Source of the DNA: Inhella sp.
GTDB taxonomy: Bacteria; Pseudomonadota; Gammaproteobacteria; Burkholderiales; Burkholderiaceae_C
NCBI RefSeq assembly: GCF_027532025.1
Contig: NZ_JAPZSY010000053.1
Location: forward strand, 1-64,000
Length of the DNA: 64,000 bases
Direction of reading: 5' to 3'
The translations under genes were made by a program, and so were the position numbers. Below are positions 55,176-63,786 of this stretch, piece by piece; within the stretch, counting starts at the first letter, position 1, and each line of letters begins with the position of its first letter. The notes beneath the pieces were generated by a model. It ran no database searches and was not told where the DNA came from. It was given only the letters and a program-made list of their open reading frames with translations.

Positions 55176-57222
55176 GCGTGTCTTGAAGTTTGCTTGGGTG
55201 ATGGTGGCGGCTGGTGCCGCATTGTTGGGGTCTGGCGCCTCGTTGGCCCAGGGGATGGCGGTCGACGACCCCCTGATGGCGGCTGCGCGCGAGGCCTGGC
55301 GCCAGCGCGACCGCGCCGATCTGGCGGCCCTGAGCGAGCGCGCTCAGGCCGAGCAGCACGTGCTCTCGTCCTGGGTGGACTACTGGGCCCTGTTCTCCCG
55401 CTTGCCCAGCGCCACCACGGCCGATGTGCAAGCGTTTTACCGCCGCTGGCCGGGCAGCTACGTGGAAGACCGCCTGCGCAACGACTGGCTGCTGGAGCTG
55501 GGCAAGCGGCGCGATTGGTCGGCCTTCGCGGTGGACTACCCACGCTTTCGCATGGACGACGACCGTGAGGTGCACTGCATGGCTGGGTTGGCCGAGCACG
55601 CCTTGGGTCAGGGCCCCTTCAAGCCCAGCAACGAGCCCTTCAAGGCCCGGGCCCTGGCCGCTTGGCTGGCGCAGCGGGAGCCGACCGAGGCTTGCACGCT
55701 GCTCGGGCAGACCCTGAGCGACGGGGCCAAGCCCGTGTTCGGGCGCCAGGAGCACTGGGCCAAGCTGCGAAGCAGCGTCGAGGCCAACCGACTGGCCACC
55801 TTCAAGCGCACCGCCAACCTCACGGGCCGTCACCAGGAGGCGGGTTTGGTGCGAGCGTTTGACGACCCCACGCGCTTTCTGCTGCGTCAAGCCAAAAGCC
55901 AAAGTCGTGGCGAGTTGGAGCAGGCGGCCGTGGCCCTGGTGCGCCTGGCCGCCAGCGACACCGACCGCACCGCGCAGTTCATGCGGCAGCGCTGGAGCGC
56001 CGTGCTGCCGCCCGACCTGGCGCAATGGGTGTGGTCGCAACTCGGTCGCCAAGCCGCGCAGCGACTGGAGCCTGGCGCCCACGCATTCTTCGAGCGAGCC
56101 TTGGCCAGCGGGCCCTTGCAGCCCTGGGGGGACGACACCTGGGCCTGGGCCGTGCGATCGGCCCTGCGCGCCCACGAAGGCGCGGGCGACTGGGCCTTGG
56201 TGCACCGCGTGCTCGACGCCATGCCCGAGGCCCAACGGCAGGCCGACCCCGCCTGGCCTTACTGGCACGCCCAGGCGCAGTACCGCACCGCGCCCGAAGG
56301 GCCGGCGGGGGATGCCGCCCGCCGCGCCGCCCGCGCCGCCTTGCAGGCCCAGGTGCAGCCACTCACCTTCTACGGGCAGTTGGCGGCCGAAGACCTGGGG
56401 CTGACTTGGCGACTGCCGCCGACACCGGCGCCGCTCACCGCCGCGGAGCGCCAAGCCGCGGCACAAAACCCGGGCTTGAGCCGCGCGCTCGCGCTCATCC
56501 GCTTGGGCCTGCGCAGCGAAGGCGTGCGCGAGTGGAACTTCAGCCTGCGCGACATCGCCGCTCAGGGCGATCGCGCCCTGCTGGCCGCTGCGCAGCGCGC
56601 CTGTGACGCCGAGGTCTGGGACCGCTGCATCAACACCAGCGAACGCACCCGGCAGGACATCGACCTGGCCCAGCGCTACCCCACGCCGTTCCGCACGCAA
56701 GTGACCCAGCACGCCCAGGCGGCTGGTCTGCATCCGGCCGACCCGTTCGGGCTGATCCGCCAGGAATCGCGCTTCATCCTCGACGCCCGCAGCGGCCCGG
56801 GCGCCAGCGGCCTGATGCAGGTCATGCCCGCCACCGCGAAGTGGACGGCCAAGAAGATCGGGCTGCGCGATTACCAACCCAAGCAGATCCACGACGCCGA
56901 CACCAACCTGCAAATCGGCATGGGCTACCTGCGACACGTGCTGGCCGCCTTCGACGGCGCCCTGCCCTTGGCGGCGGCGGCCTACAACGCGGGCCCAGGG
57001 CGCCCCACGCGCTGGCGCGAAGGCGTGCGCATGGACGCCGCCGCCTGGGCCGAAACCGTGCCGTTCACCGAGACCCGCGATTACGTCAAGAAAGTGCTGG
57101 CCAACGCCACCGTGTACGCCCGCCTGCTGGGCCAACCCGAGGCGCAGTTGCGCCAACGCCTGGGCCAGCGCATCGGCCCGCGCCCCACGGGCAGCCCCAA
57201 CCCTGCGGAATCTCTGCCATGA
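55174..57222 (+). CDS. slt: Soluble lytic murein transglycosylase
   Basis: Slt cleaves peptidoglycan glycan strands to 1,6-anhydro products in the periplasm. The 682-residue precursor has a signal peptide (FAWVMVAAGAALLGSGASLAQG), a long helical superhelix (about residues 30-470) and a C-terminal lysozyme-like domain. The catalytic Glu531 is in LIRQESRF, followed by GASGLMQVMPATA and AAYNAGPGR. ATG 55165 is an in-frame alternative three codons earlier. Its stop overlaps the next start (ATGA). Confidence 0.95.
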   Translation: MRVLKFAWVMVAAGAALLGSGASLAQGMAVDDPLMAAAREAWRQRDRADLAALSERAQAEQHVLSSWVDYWALFSRLPSATTADVQAFYRRWPGSYVEDRLRNDWLLELGKRRDWSAFAVDYPRFRMDDDREVHCMAGLAEHALGQGPFKPSNEPFKARALAAWLAQREPTEACTLLGQTLSDGAKPVFGRQEHWAKLRSSVEANRLATFKRTANLTGRHQEAGLVRAFDDPTRFLLRQAKSQSRGELEQAAVALVRLAASDTDRTAQFMRQRWSAVLPPDLAQWVWSQLGRQAAQRLEPGAHAFFERALASGPLQPWGDDTWAWAVRSALRAHEGAGDWALVHRVLDAMPEAQRQADPAWPYWHAQAQYRTAPEGPAGDAARRAARAALQAQVQPLTFYGQLAAEDLGLTWRLPPTPAPLTAAERQAAAQNPGLSRALALIRLGLRSEGVREWNFSLRDIAAQGDRALLAAAQRACDAEVWDRCINTSERTRQDIDLAQRYPTPFRTQVTQHAQAAGLHPADPFGLIRQESRFILDARSGPGASGLMQVMPATAKWTAKKIGLRDYQPKQIHDADTNLQIGMGYLRHVLAAFDGALPLAAAAYNAGPGRPTRWREGVRMDAAAWAETVPFTETRDYVKKVLANATVYARLLGQPEAQLRQRLGQRIGPRPTGSPNPAESLP

Positions 57223-58190
57223 ACTCCCAGCCCCTTCGCATCCTCGTGCTCGGCGGCAGCGGCTTTGTCGGCCGCGCGCTGTGTGAAACCCTGCAGCGGC
57301 AAGGCCACCGCGTCACCGTGCCATCGCGCCGCGAACGCCAGGCGCAAGGCTTGGCGCATTTGCCGGCCATCACCGTGGTGCGGGGCGATGTGCTGCGCGA
57401 TCCGACCCTGCTCGCGCGCTTGCTGCCGGGGCACGATGCCGTGGTCAACCTCATCGCCATCTTGCAAGGCAACGAAGCCCGCTTCGAGGCCGTCCACGTG
57501 GACTGGCCTCGGCGCCTGGCTCAGGCCTGCCTGAGCAGTGGCGTCACGCGGCTGGTGCACGTCAGTGCCCTGGGTCTGTCGCCGAACCCCGCCGACGACG
57601 CGAAGGCGCCCTCGCGCTACCTGCGCTCCAAAGCGCGGGGCGAAGCGGTGCTGCGCGGTCACGCGGGCTTGCGGCTCACCGTGCTGCGGCCCTCGGTCAT
57701 CTTCGGCGCGGGCGACCGCTTCCTGAACCTGTTTGCCGGCCTGCAGGCCATCAGCCCGGTCATGCCCCTGGCCGGGGCGCAGGCCCAGCTCCAACCCGTT
57801 TGGGTGGGTGACGTGGCCGAGGCCATCGCCCGCTGCCTGGCTTGGCGCGACACCGAGGGCCAAACCTACGAATTGGCCGGCCCCGAAGTCAAAACCTTGC
57901 GCGATCTGGTGCGCCTGGCCGGCACCTGGAGCGGCCACCCGCGCCCCATCCTGCCCCTGCCCGGCCCTCTGGCTTGGCTGCAGGCCCTGGCCTTGGAATG
58001 CCTGCCGGGCGAGCCCCTGATGAGCCGCGACAACCTGGGCTCGCTGCGCGTCCCCAACGTGGCCAGCGGCCACCTGCCCGGCCTGCGCGAGCTGGGCATC
58101 GCCCCCCACAGCTTGGCCGCCGTGGCCCCGAGCTACCTGGCCCCCGGCCAGGGCGTGGCCCGGCTGGACGGCCTGCGCGCCCGGCGCTGA
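57219..58190 (+). CDS. NAD-dependent epimerase-like protein, complex I NDUFA9 subfamily
   Basis: The 323-residue atypical short-chain dehydrogenase has the nucleotide motif VLGGSGFVGRALCETL. The usual Tyr-x3-Lys site reads SRYLRSKARGEAVL, so Tyr and Lys are present. The family resembles the NDUFA9 subunit of complex I, but bacterial members act alone and their role is unknown; quinone or lipid redox sensing is speculative. It lies between slt and gst and is coupled to slt. Confidence 0.88.
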   Translation: MNSQPLRILVLGGSGFVGRALCETLQRQGHRVTVPSRRERQAQGLAHLPAITVVRGDVLRDPTLLARLLPGHDAVVNLIAILQGNEARFEAVHVDWPRRLAQACLSSGVTRLVHVSALGLSPNPADDAKAPSRYLRSKARGEAVLRGHAGLRLTVLRPSVIFGAGDRFLNLFAGLQAISPVMPLAGAQAQLQPVWVGDVAEAIARCLAWRDTEGQTYELAGPEVKTLRDLVRLAGTWSGHPRPILPLPGPLAWLQALALECLPGEPLMSRDNLGSLRVPNVASGHLPGLRELGIAPHSLAAVAPSYLAPGQGVARLDGLRARR

Positions 58191-58214
58191 GCGCCCTGCA
58201 CACCTGGAGACCCC

Positions 58215-58913
58215 ATGCAACTCGTCATCGGCAACAAGAACTACTCGTCCTGGTCCATGCGCCCCTGGGTGCTGCTGACCCACTTCGGCATCCCCTTCAC
58301 CGAGGTGATGCTGCGCTTCGACACCTTCCAAGAAGGCTCGCGCTTCAAAACCGCCGCCGCGCAGTACAGCGCCACCGGCAAGGTGCCGGTGCTGGTGGAG
58401 GACGACGGCTTCGTCACCTGGGACACCCTGGCCATCGCCGAGCGCTTGGCCGAGCTGGCTCCGCAGCACGCGGTGTGGCCCACCGACGCGCGCCAACGCG
58501 CCCGCGCCCGCAGCCTGGCCGCCACCATGCACAGCGGCTTTGGCGACCTGCGCCGCCTGTGCCCCATGAACATCGACGCCGAGCTGGCCGCCGTGGGCCG
58601 CCGCCTGCTGGCCACCGAGCCCGGCCTGAAGGCCGACCTGGCGCGCCTGGAGGCCCTGTGGGGGCCCGAGCTGCAGCGCCACGGCGGCCCCTTCCTGTTC
58701 GGGCCTTTCAGCGCCGCCGATGCCTTCTTCGCCCCCGTGGCCATGCGCGTCACGCGCTACGGCCTGCACCTGTCGGCCCCGGCCCAGGCCTACGTCCAAG
58801 CCCTGTGCGACAACGCCGCCGTGCAGGCCTGGGTGGCCGGCGCCCTGGCCGAGAAGGACTTCGTGGCCGAGGACGAGCCCTACCGCACCGACCCCAGCCA
58901 GCCCTTCGTCTGA
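58215..58913 (+). CDS. Glutathione S-transferase family protein
   Basis: The 232-residue protein has an N-terminal thioredoxin-like domain (LVIGNKNYSSWSMRPWVLLTHFGIPF, with Ser residues at the active end; ATGKVPVLVEDDG with the cis-proline; WDTLAIAERLAE) and a helical C-terminal domain. It resembles the maleylacetoacetate-isomerase/zeta-like YfcF group more than classical detoxifying GSTs. The substrate is unknown. Confidence 0.9.
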   Translation: MQLVIGNKNYSSWSMRPWVLLTHFGIPFTEVMLRFDTFQEGSRFKTAAAQYSATGKVPVLVEDDGFVTWDTLAIAERLAELAPQHAVWPTDARQRARARSLAATMHSGFGDLRRLCPMNIDAELAAVGRRLLATEPGLKADLARLEALWGPELQRHGGPFLFGPFSAADAFFAPVAMRVTRYGLHLSAPAQAYVQALCDNAAVQAWVAGALAEKDFVAEDEPYRTDPSQPFV

Positions 58914-58947
58914 CGCCCCTGGGGCGGGGCTTGCGACACTCCGCCCC

Positions 58948-60192
58948 ATGGAGATCTACGAAGTCGGCGGCGCCGTGCGCGACGCCCTGCTGGGCCAGCC
59001 CGTCAGCGACCGGGATTACGTCGTCGTGGGCGCCACGCCCGCGCAGATGCTGGCCCAAGGCTTTCAGCCCGTGGGCAAAGACTTCCCGGTCTTTTTGCAC
59101 CCCGAGACGCACGCCGAGTACGCGCTGGCCCGCACCGAGCGCAAGACCGGCCCCGGCTACAAAGGCTTTGCCGTGCACGCCGCGCCCGGCGTCACGCTGG
59201 AAGACGACCTGGCGCGGCGCGACCTCACCGTCAACGCCATCGCCCGCGCGGCCGACGGCACGCTGATCGACCCCTTCCACGGCCAGCAGGACCTGCGCGA
59301 CCGCGTGCTGCGCCACGTCAGCCCCGCCTTTGAAGAAGACCCGGTGCGCATCCTGCGCCTGGCGCGCTTCGCGGCGCGCTGGCCCGACTTCACGGTCGCC
59401 CCCGAGACCCTGGCCCTGTGCCAACGCATGGTCGAGGCCGGCGAGGTCGACCACCTGGTGCCCGAACGCGTGTGGCAAGAAATCGCCCGCGGCCTGATGG
59501 AGGTGGGCCCCGCGCGGATGCTGGCCGTGCAGCGCGACTGCGGCGCGCTGGCGCGGCTGGCGCCGGAGCTGGACGCGCTGTGGGGCGTGCCCCAGCCCCT
59601 GGAGCACCACCCTGAAGGCGACACCGGCACGCACATCGAGCTGGTGCTGGCCGAGTGCGTGAAGGCCCACGCCCCGCTGACCGTGCGCTTCGCCGCGCTG
59701 ACGCACGACCTGGGCAAGGCCCTGACCCCCGCGCACGAACTGCCCCGCCACATCGGCCACGACGCCAAGGGCCGCAAGCCGCTCAAGGCCCTGTGCGAGC
59801 GCTGGAAGGTGCCCAACGACTGCCGCGAGCTGGCCGAGCTGGCCTGCGCCGAGCACATCCACGTGCACCAAAGCTTGGGCTTCGGCGCGGCCGCCGTGTG
59901 GCGCCTGCTGCAGCGCAGCGACGCGCTGCGCAAGCCCGAGCGCTTCTTGCAAATGCTGCAGGTCTGCCAGCACGACGCGCAGGGCCGCACCGGCCTGCAC
60001 GATCGCCCCTACCCCCAGCGCGCGCGCTTGGGCCAAGCCCTGACCGCCGCGCAGGGCGTGGACAGCGCCGCCGTGAGCGCGCCCCTGCTCGCCGCCGGTG
60101 CGCCGGGCGAGGCCATCGGCCGCGCCGTGGCCGCCGCCCGCGAACACGCCATCGCCGAAGCGCTCCTCAACATCGACACCGTACCCGCATGA
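58948..60192 (+). CDS. cca: tRNA nucleotidyltransferase (CCA-adding), bacterial multifunctional type
   Basis: Cca adds or repairs the 3' CCA of tRNA. The 414-residue protein has YEVGGAVRDALLG, the metal-binding SDRDYVVVGAT (Asp-x-Asp), RRDLTVNAIA, the EEDPVRILRLARFAAR motif and a C-terminal HD domain (THDLGKALTP, HIGHDAKG), the latter giving phosphatase/phosphodiesterase activity in the E. coli-type enzyme. Its stop overlaps the ydeP start (ATGA). Confidence 0.96.
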   Translation: MEIYEVGGAVRDALLGQPVSDRDYVVVGATPAQMLAQGFQPVGKDFPVFLHPETHAEYALARTERKTGPGYKGFAVHAAPGVTLEDDLARRDLTVNAIARAADGTLIDPFHGQQDLRDRVLRHVSPAFEEDPVRILRLARFAARWPDFTVAPETLALCQRMVEAGEVDHLVPERVWQEIARGLMEVGPARMLAVQRDCGALARLAPELDALWGVPQPLEHHPEGDTGTHIELVLAECVKAHAPLTVRFAALTHDLGKALTPAHELPRHIGHDAKGRKPLKALCERWKVPNDCRELAELACAEHIHVHQSLGFGAAAVWRLLQRSDALRKPERFLQMLQVCQHDAQGRTGLHDRPYPQRARLGQALTAAQGVDSAAVSAPLLAAGAPGEAIGRAVAAAREHAIAEALLNIDTVPA

Positions 60193-62483
60193 GCCGCCCC
60201 TCCACTCCCCCTCCCGCCGGCGGCCGCGGCGCCGTCAAGGCCGCCCTGGACGCCTTCAGCGAGCAAGGCATCCCGCTCAAGGTCGTCCGCAGCTTCCTGA
60301 AGGCCAACAAGCCCGAGGGCTTCGACTGCCCGGGTTGCGCCTTCCCCGACCGCCCCGGCGCCTTCGGCCCTGACAGCTGCGAGCAGGGCCAGAAGGCCAT
60401 CGCGTGGGAGATGACGCCCAAGAAGGCCGACGCCGCCTTCTTCGCGCAGCACACGCTCAGCGAACTGCGCTCTTGGTCCAACCGCGACCTCGAAGCCGCC
60501 GGCCGGCTGACCGAGCCGCTGCGCTTCGACGCCGCGCAAGACCGCTACGTGCCCATCGGCTGGGGTGAGGCCTTCACCCTGGCCGCCGAGGCGATGCGCG
60601 CCTTGGCGCCCGAGCGCGTGAGCTTTTACGCCAGCGGCCGCAGCAGCAACGAGGCCGCCTTCCTGTGGCAGCTGCTGGCCCGCGCCTACGGCAGTGGCAA
60701 CCTGCCCGACAGCAGCAACCTCTGCCACGAGCCCTCGGGCCTGGCGCTGAAACAACAGATCGGCGTGGGCAAGGGCACGGCGCAGTTGTCGGACTTCGAA
60801 GCGGCCAAAGAGGGCGATTGCATCTTGGTGGTGGGCCAGAACCCCGCCACCAACCACCCCCGCCTGATGGGCACCCTGCACGCCGCTGCTAAGCGCGGCG
60901 CCACGGTGCTGGCGCTCAACCCCATCGTGGAGCGCGGCTTCGTCAACTTCGCCGACCCCAAAGACCTGGGCGAGATGCTGACCAACACCGGCCGCCGCGT
61001 GGCCAAGCGCGTGGTGCCGGTGAAGATCGGCGGCGACTTGGCCGCGCTCAAGGGCGTGGCCAAGCAGTGGTTCGAGTGGGAGTTCCAAGGCCGCTCGGTC
61101 TTCGACCTCGATTTCATCCACACCCACACCCGAGGCTTCGACGCCCTGGCCGCCGACGTGAAGGCCACGCCCTGGGACGCCATTGAGGCGCAAAGCGGCC
61201 TGCCGCGCGCGGCCATCGCCGAGCTGGCCGAGGAGCTGGCGCGCGCGAAGGCCACGCTCATCACCTGGTGCATGGGCCTGACCCACCACGAGCACGCGGT
61301 GGCCACCATCCAGATGCTGGTGAACCTGCAGCTGCTGCGCGGCCAGATCGGCCGGCCCGGCACCGGCGTGGTGCCCGTGCGCGGCCACAGCAACGTGCAG
61401 GGCGACCGCACCATGGGCTGCACCACCAGCGTGAGCGAGCGCTGGCTGGCCAACCAAGAAGACGCCTTTCCCGGCTTGCGCCTGACCCGCGCCGTGGGCC
61501 TGGACGCCACGGCCACCGCCGAAGGCCTGGTGGATGGCAGCGTGCACGGCCTGCTCTCCTTGGGCGGCAACTTCGGCGTGGCCGGGGCCGACGCGCCGCG
61601 CGTGCTGCAGGGCCTGTCAGGCACGGCCTTCACCCTGCACATCGCCACCAAGCCCAACCGCACCCACCTGCACCCCGGCCGCACCGGCCTGCTGCTGCCC
61701 TGCCTGAGCCGCACCGACCTCGACCCCGCCGGCCCCATCAGCGTGGAAGACAGCATGAGCCTGGTGCACGCTTCGCGCGGCATCCAAGCGCCCTTGAGCC
61801 CGCTGATGCGCAGCGAGCCCGCCATCGTGGCCGGCCTGGGCGCTGCGCTGCTGGGTGAGGCCAGCGTGCGTTGGCACTGGCTGGCCGAGGACCACGCGCG
61901 CATCCGCGACGCCATCGAGCGCTGCCAGCGCGGCGTGTTCGACGGCTTCGACGACTACAACGCCAAGCTCCAGCAGCCCGGCGGCTTCTGGCTGCCCAAC
62001 GCCGCCGCGCGCCGCGAGTGGCGCACCGCCAGCGGCAAGGCGCAGCTCGTGCCCCAAGCCCTGCCCCAGCAAGGCGCCGTGGCCCGCGCCTGCGCGCAGC
62101 TGCCGCAGAGCGAGCGTGCCCAGGTGCTGACGCTGATGACGGTGCGCAGCCACGACCAGTTCAACACCACGGTGTACGGGCAGGACGACCGCTACCGCAA
62201 CGTCTTCGGCACCCGCACCGTCGTCTTCGTCAACGAAGACGACGGTCGGCGCTTGGGGCTGATCGAGGGCCAGCGCGTGGACGTGGAAGGCCTGCCCATC
62301 GACGACGGCCAAACCCGCTGGCTGCGCGGCTTCGAGGTGCGCTGGCTGGCCATCGCCCCGGGCTGCGCGGCGGCCTACTTCCCCGAGGCCACGCCCCTGG
62401 TGCCCCTGGGCCTGGTGGCCCAAGGCGCGCGCACCCCGGCGGCCAAGGCCTTGCCTATCCGCCTGCACGCAGCAACGGCATGA
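60189..62483 (+). CDS. ydeP: FdhF/YdeP family molybdopterin oxidoreductase
   Basis: The 764-residue enzyme belongs to the formate-dehydrogenase-H/DMSO reductase superfamily, YdeP group. It has an N-terminal cysteine region (FDCPGCAFPDRPG), Mo-bis-MGD domains (YASGRSSNEAAFLWQLLARAYG, GQNPATNHPR, QIGRPGTGVVPVRGHSNVQGDRTMG) and the C-terminal cofactor cap (LMTVRSHDQFNTTVYG). No typical four-Cys 4Fe-4S motif of catalytic FdhF is evident. YdeP homologues have been linked to acid resistance in E. coli, but the reaction is unknown. fdhD follows with a 4-base overlap, supporting a role for sulfurated molybdenum cofactor. Confidence 0.92.
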   Translation: MSRPSTPPPAGGRGAVKAALDAFSEQGIPLKVVRSFLKANKPEGFDCPGCAFPDRPGAFGPDSCEQGQKAIAWEMTPKKADAAFFAQHTLSELRSWSNRDLEAAGRLTEPLRFDAAQDRYVPIGWGEAFTLAAEAMRALAPERVSFYASGRSSNEAAFLWQLLARAYGSGNLPDSSNLCHEPSGLALKQQIGVGKGTAQLSDFEAAKEGDCILVVGQNPATNHPRLMGTLHAAAKRGATVLALNPIVERGFVNFADPKDLGEMLTNTGRRVAKRVVPVKIGGDLAALKGVAKQWFEWEFQGRSVFDLDFIHTHTRGFDALAADVKATPWDAIEAQSGLPRAAIAELAEELARAKATLITWCMGLTHHEHAVATIQMLVNLQLLRGQIGRPGTGVVPVRGHSNVQGDRTMGCTTSVSERWLANQEDAFPGLRLTRAVGLDATATAEGLVDGSVHGLLSLGGNFGVAGADAPRVLQGLSGTAFTLHIATKPNRTHLHPGRTGLLLPCLSRTDLDPAGPISVEDSMSLVHASRGIQAPLSPLMRSEPAIVAGLGAALLGEASVRWHWLAEDHARIRDAIERCQRGVFDGFDDYNAKLQQPGGFWLPNAAARREWRTASGKAQLVPQALPQQGAVARACAQLPQSERAQVLTLMTVRSHDQFNTTVYGQDDRYRNVFGTRTVVFVNEDDGRRLGLIEGQRVDVEGLPIDDGQTRWLRGFEVRWLAIAPGCAAAYFPEATPLVPLGLVAQGARTPAAKALPIRLHAATA

Positions 62484-63400
62484 GCGGCGACACCCCCGAC
62501 CCCGAACACACCTCCGTTCGCCCTGAGGTATCGAAGGGCTCGCTTGACCGCGGCACCGAATGGGCCACCCTGCCGCCCGAGGCCTACGCGCAGGGCTGGT
62601 CCAGCACCCACGCCCAACGCCATGAAGGGCCTGCGGCCGAGCCGTGCACCGAAGCCGTGGTGGAAGAAGCCCCGGTCACCCTCGTCTTCAACGCCCAGCA
62701 CGCCCAGGTGCTGATGGCCACCCCGCTCGACGTCGAGGCCCTGGCCCTGGGCTTTTGCCTGAGCGAAGGCCTGATCGAGCGCGCCGACGAACTGCTCGAA
62801 CCGCTGCAGGCGGTGCCCGCCGGCGCTGGCCTGAGCGTGCTCGTCACCCTGCCGCCCGCGCGCCTGGCCGCGCTGCACCGCCGCCTGCGCCAGGGCGCGG
62901 CCGTGGGCGCCTGCGGCCTGTGCGGCCTGCCCGACCAACAAGCCGCGCTGGCCCTGCCCCCGCCGCGCACCTTCACCACCGAGGCCCCAACCGCCGAAGC
63001 CATCGCCCGCGCCCTGCAGGCGCTGCCCGACGCACAACCGCTGAACCAACGCACCGGCGCCGCCCACGCCGCCGCCCTGGCCGCCCCCGACGGCCGCTTG
63101 CGGGCCGTGATGGAAGACGTGAGCCGCCACTGCGCGCTGGACAAGCTCATCGGCCACGCCGCCCGCGCCGGCCTGCCGCTGCGCGAGGGCTTCGTGCTCA
63201 TGAGCAGCCGCGCCAGCTTCGAACTGGTGCAGAAGGCGGCTCGGGTAGGCGTGCCGGCCCTGGTCACCGTGTCGGCCCCCACGGGCTTGGCGCTGCGCGC
63301 GGCGCAGCGGGCCGGGCTGCACGTGATGGGCTTTGCGCGAGAGGGAAGGGTGACCAGTTACAGCGGTGAAAGCTACTCGGACCGCGCCCTTCGTTCTTAA
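62480..63400 (+). CDS. fdhD: Sulfur carrier protein FdhD
   Basis: FdhD delivers sulfur from IscS to the molybdenum cofactor of formate dehydrogenases. The 306-residue protein has the CxxC pair at Cys145 and Cys148 (GACGLCGLP), VMEDVSRHCALDKLIG, and MSSRASFELVQKAA. The N-terminal ~25 residues are not typical; they include a REP-like sequence encoding VRPEVSKG. It starts 4 bases inside the ydeP gene, so the sulfurated cofactor is probably for YdeP. Confidence 0.95.
   Translation: MSGDTPDPEHTSVRPEVSKGSLDRGTEWATLPPEAYAQGWSSTHAQRHEGPAAEPCTEAVVEEAPVTLVFNAQHAQVLMATPLDVEALALGFCLSEGLIERADELLEPLQAVPAGAGLSVLVTLPPARLAALHRRLRQGAAVGACGLCGLPDQQAALALPPPRTFTTEAPTAEAIARALQALPDAQPLNQRTGAAHAAALAAPDGRLRAVMEDVSRHCALDKLIGHAARAGLPLREGFVLMSSRASFELVQKAARVGVPALVTVSAPTGLALRAAQRAGLHVMGFAREGRVTSYSGESYSDRALRS
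62515..62539 (+). repeat. REP-like palindromic repeat inside the fdhD N-terminal coding region
   Basis: CGTTCGCCCTGAGGTATCG-type core with a GCCCT/AGGGC stem (62520-62524 and 62535-62539). It encodes VRPEVSKG, like the VRPELVEG-type peptides made by a dispersed proteobacterial repeat. Only one copy is seen in the window. Confidence 0.5.
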
Positions 63401-63425
63401 TCGAGTTCGGTATTCAAGCTACTGC

Positions 63426-63764
63426 TCAAGCGACCTTCTTCCGACGCTCCGGCAAAAGCGACTTTTCGTTCGCGAGCGTGGCCTTCTCTTGTTCCGCTTC
63501 CAAGATTTCCTTCAAGGCGTTCGGCACAAACCGCGCTAGAACATCGCGCATCAACGGCTGGTAACCAACGCCGTGAAAGTGCGCAATCAGCTTGTATTGC
63601 TCGATCAACTGTCGAGGCAAACGAATCGAAATCGCTTGAAGGCCAAGCGCTTCGTCAAGTGCTGCCTCGTGGGTGGCGTCAGCCACGGCGACGTACTTTT
63701 CGTCGCGCCCAAGGAGGCCTTCTTCCCAAGCCTCGATGGTGTTCGGGATCTTTGCTGCGGCCAT
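63426..63764 (-). CDS. Ribbon-helix-helix antitoxin-like protein, BrnA type
   Basis: The 112-residue protein has a conserved start (IPNTIEAWEEGLLGRDEKYVAVA), the ALDEALGLQAISIRLP strand of a ribbon-helix-helix DNA-binding domain and a helical C-terminus rich in Lys and Glu. It should bind its toxin and repress the operon. The gene follows the toxin gene by 22 bases, matching the toxin-first order of BrnT/BrnA pairs. The region is less GC-rich than the rest of the window, consistent with acquisition. Confidence 0.82.
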   Translation of the reverse strand: MAAAKIPNTIEAWEEGLLGRDEKYVAVADATHEAALDEALGLQAISIRLPRQLIEQYKLIAHFHGVGYQPLMRDVLARFVPNALKEILEAEQEKATLANEKSLLPERRKKVA

Positions 63765-63786
63765 TCTTCTCTCCGTACTCGTTATT

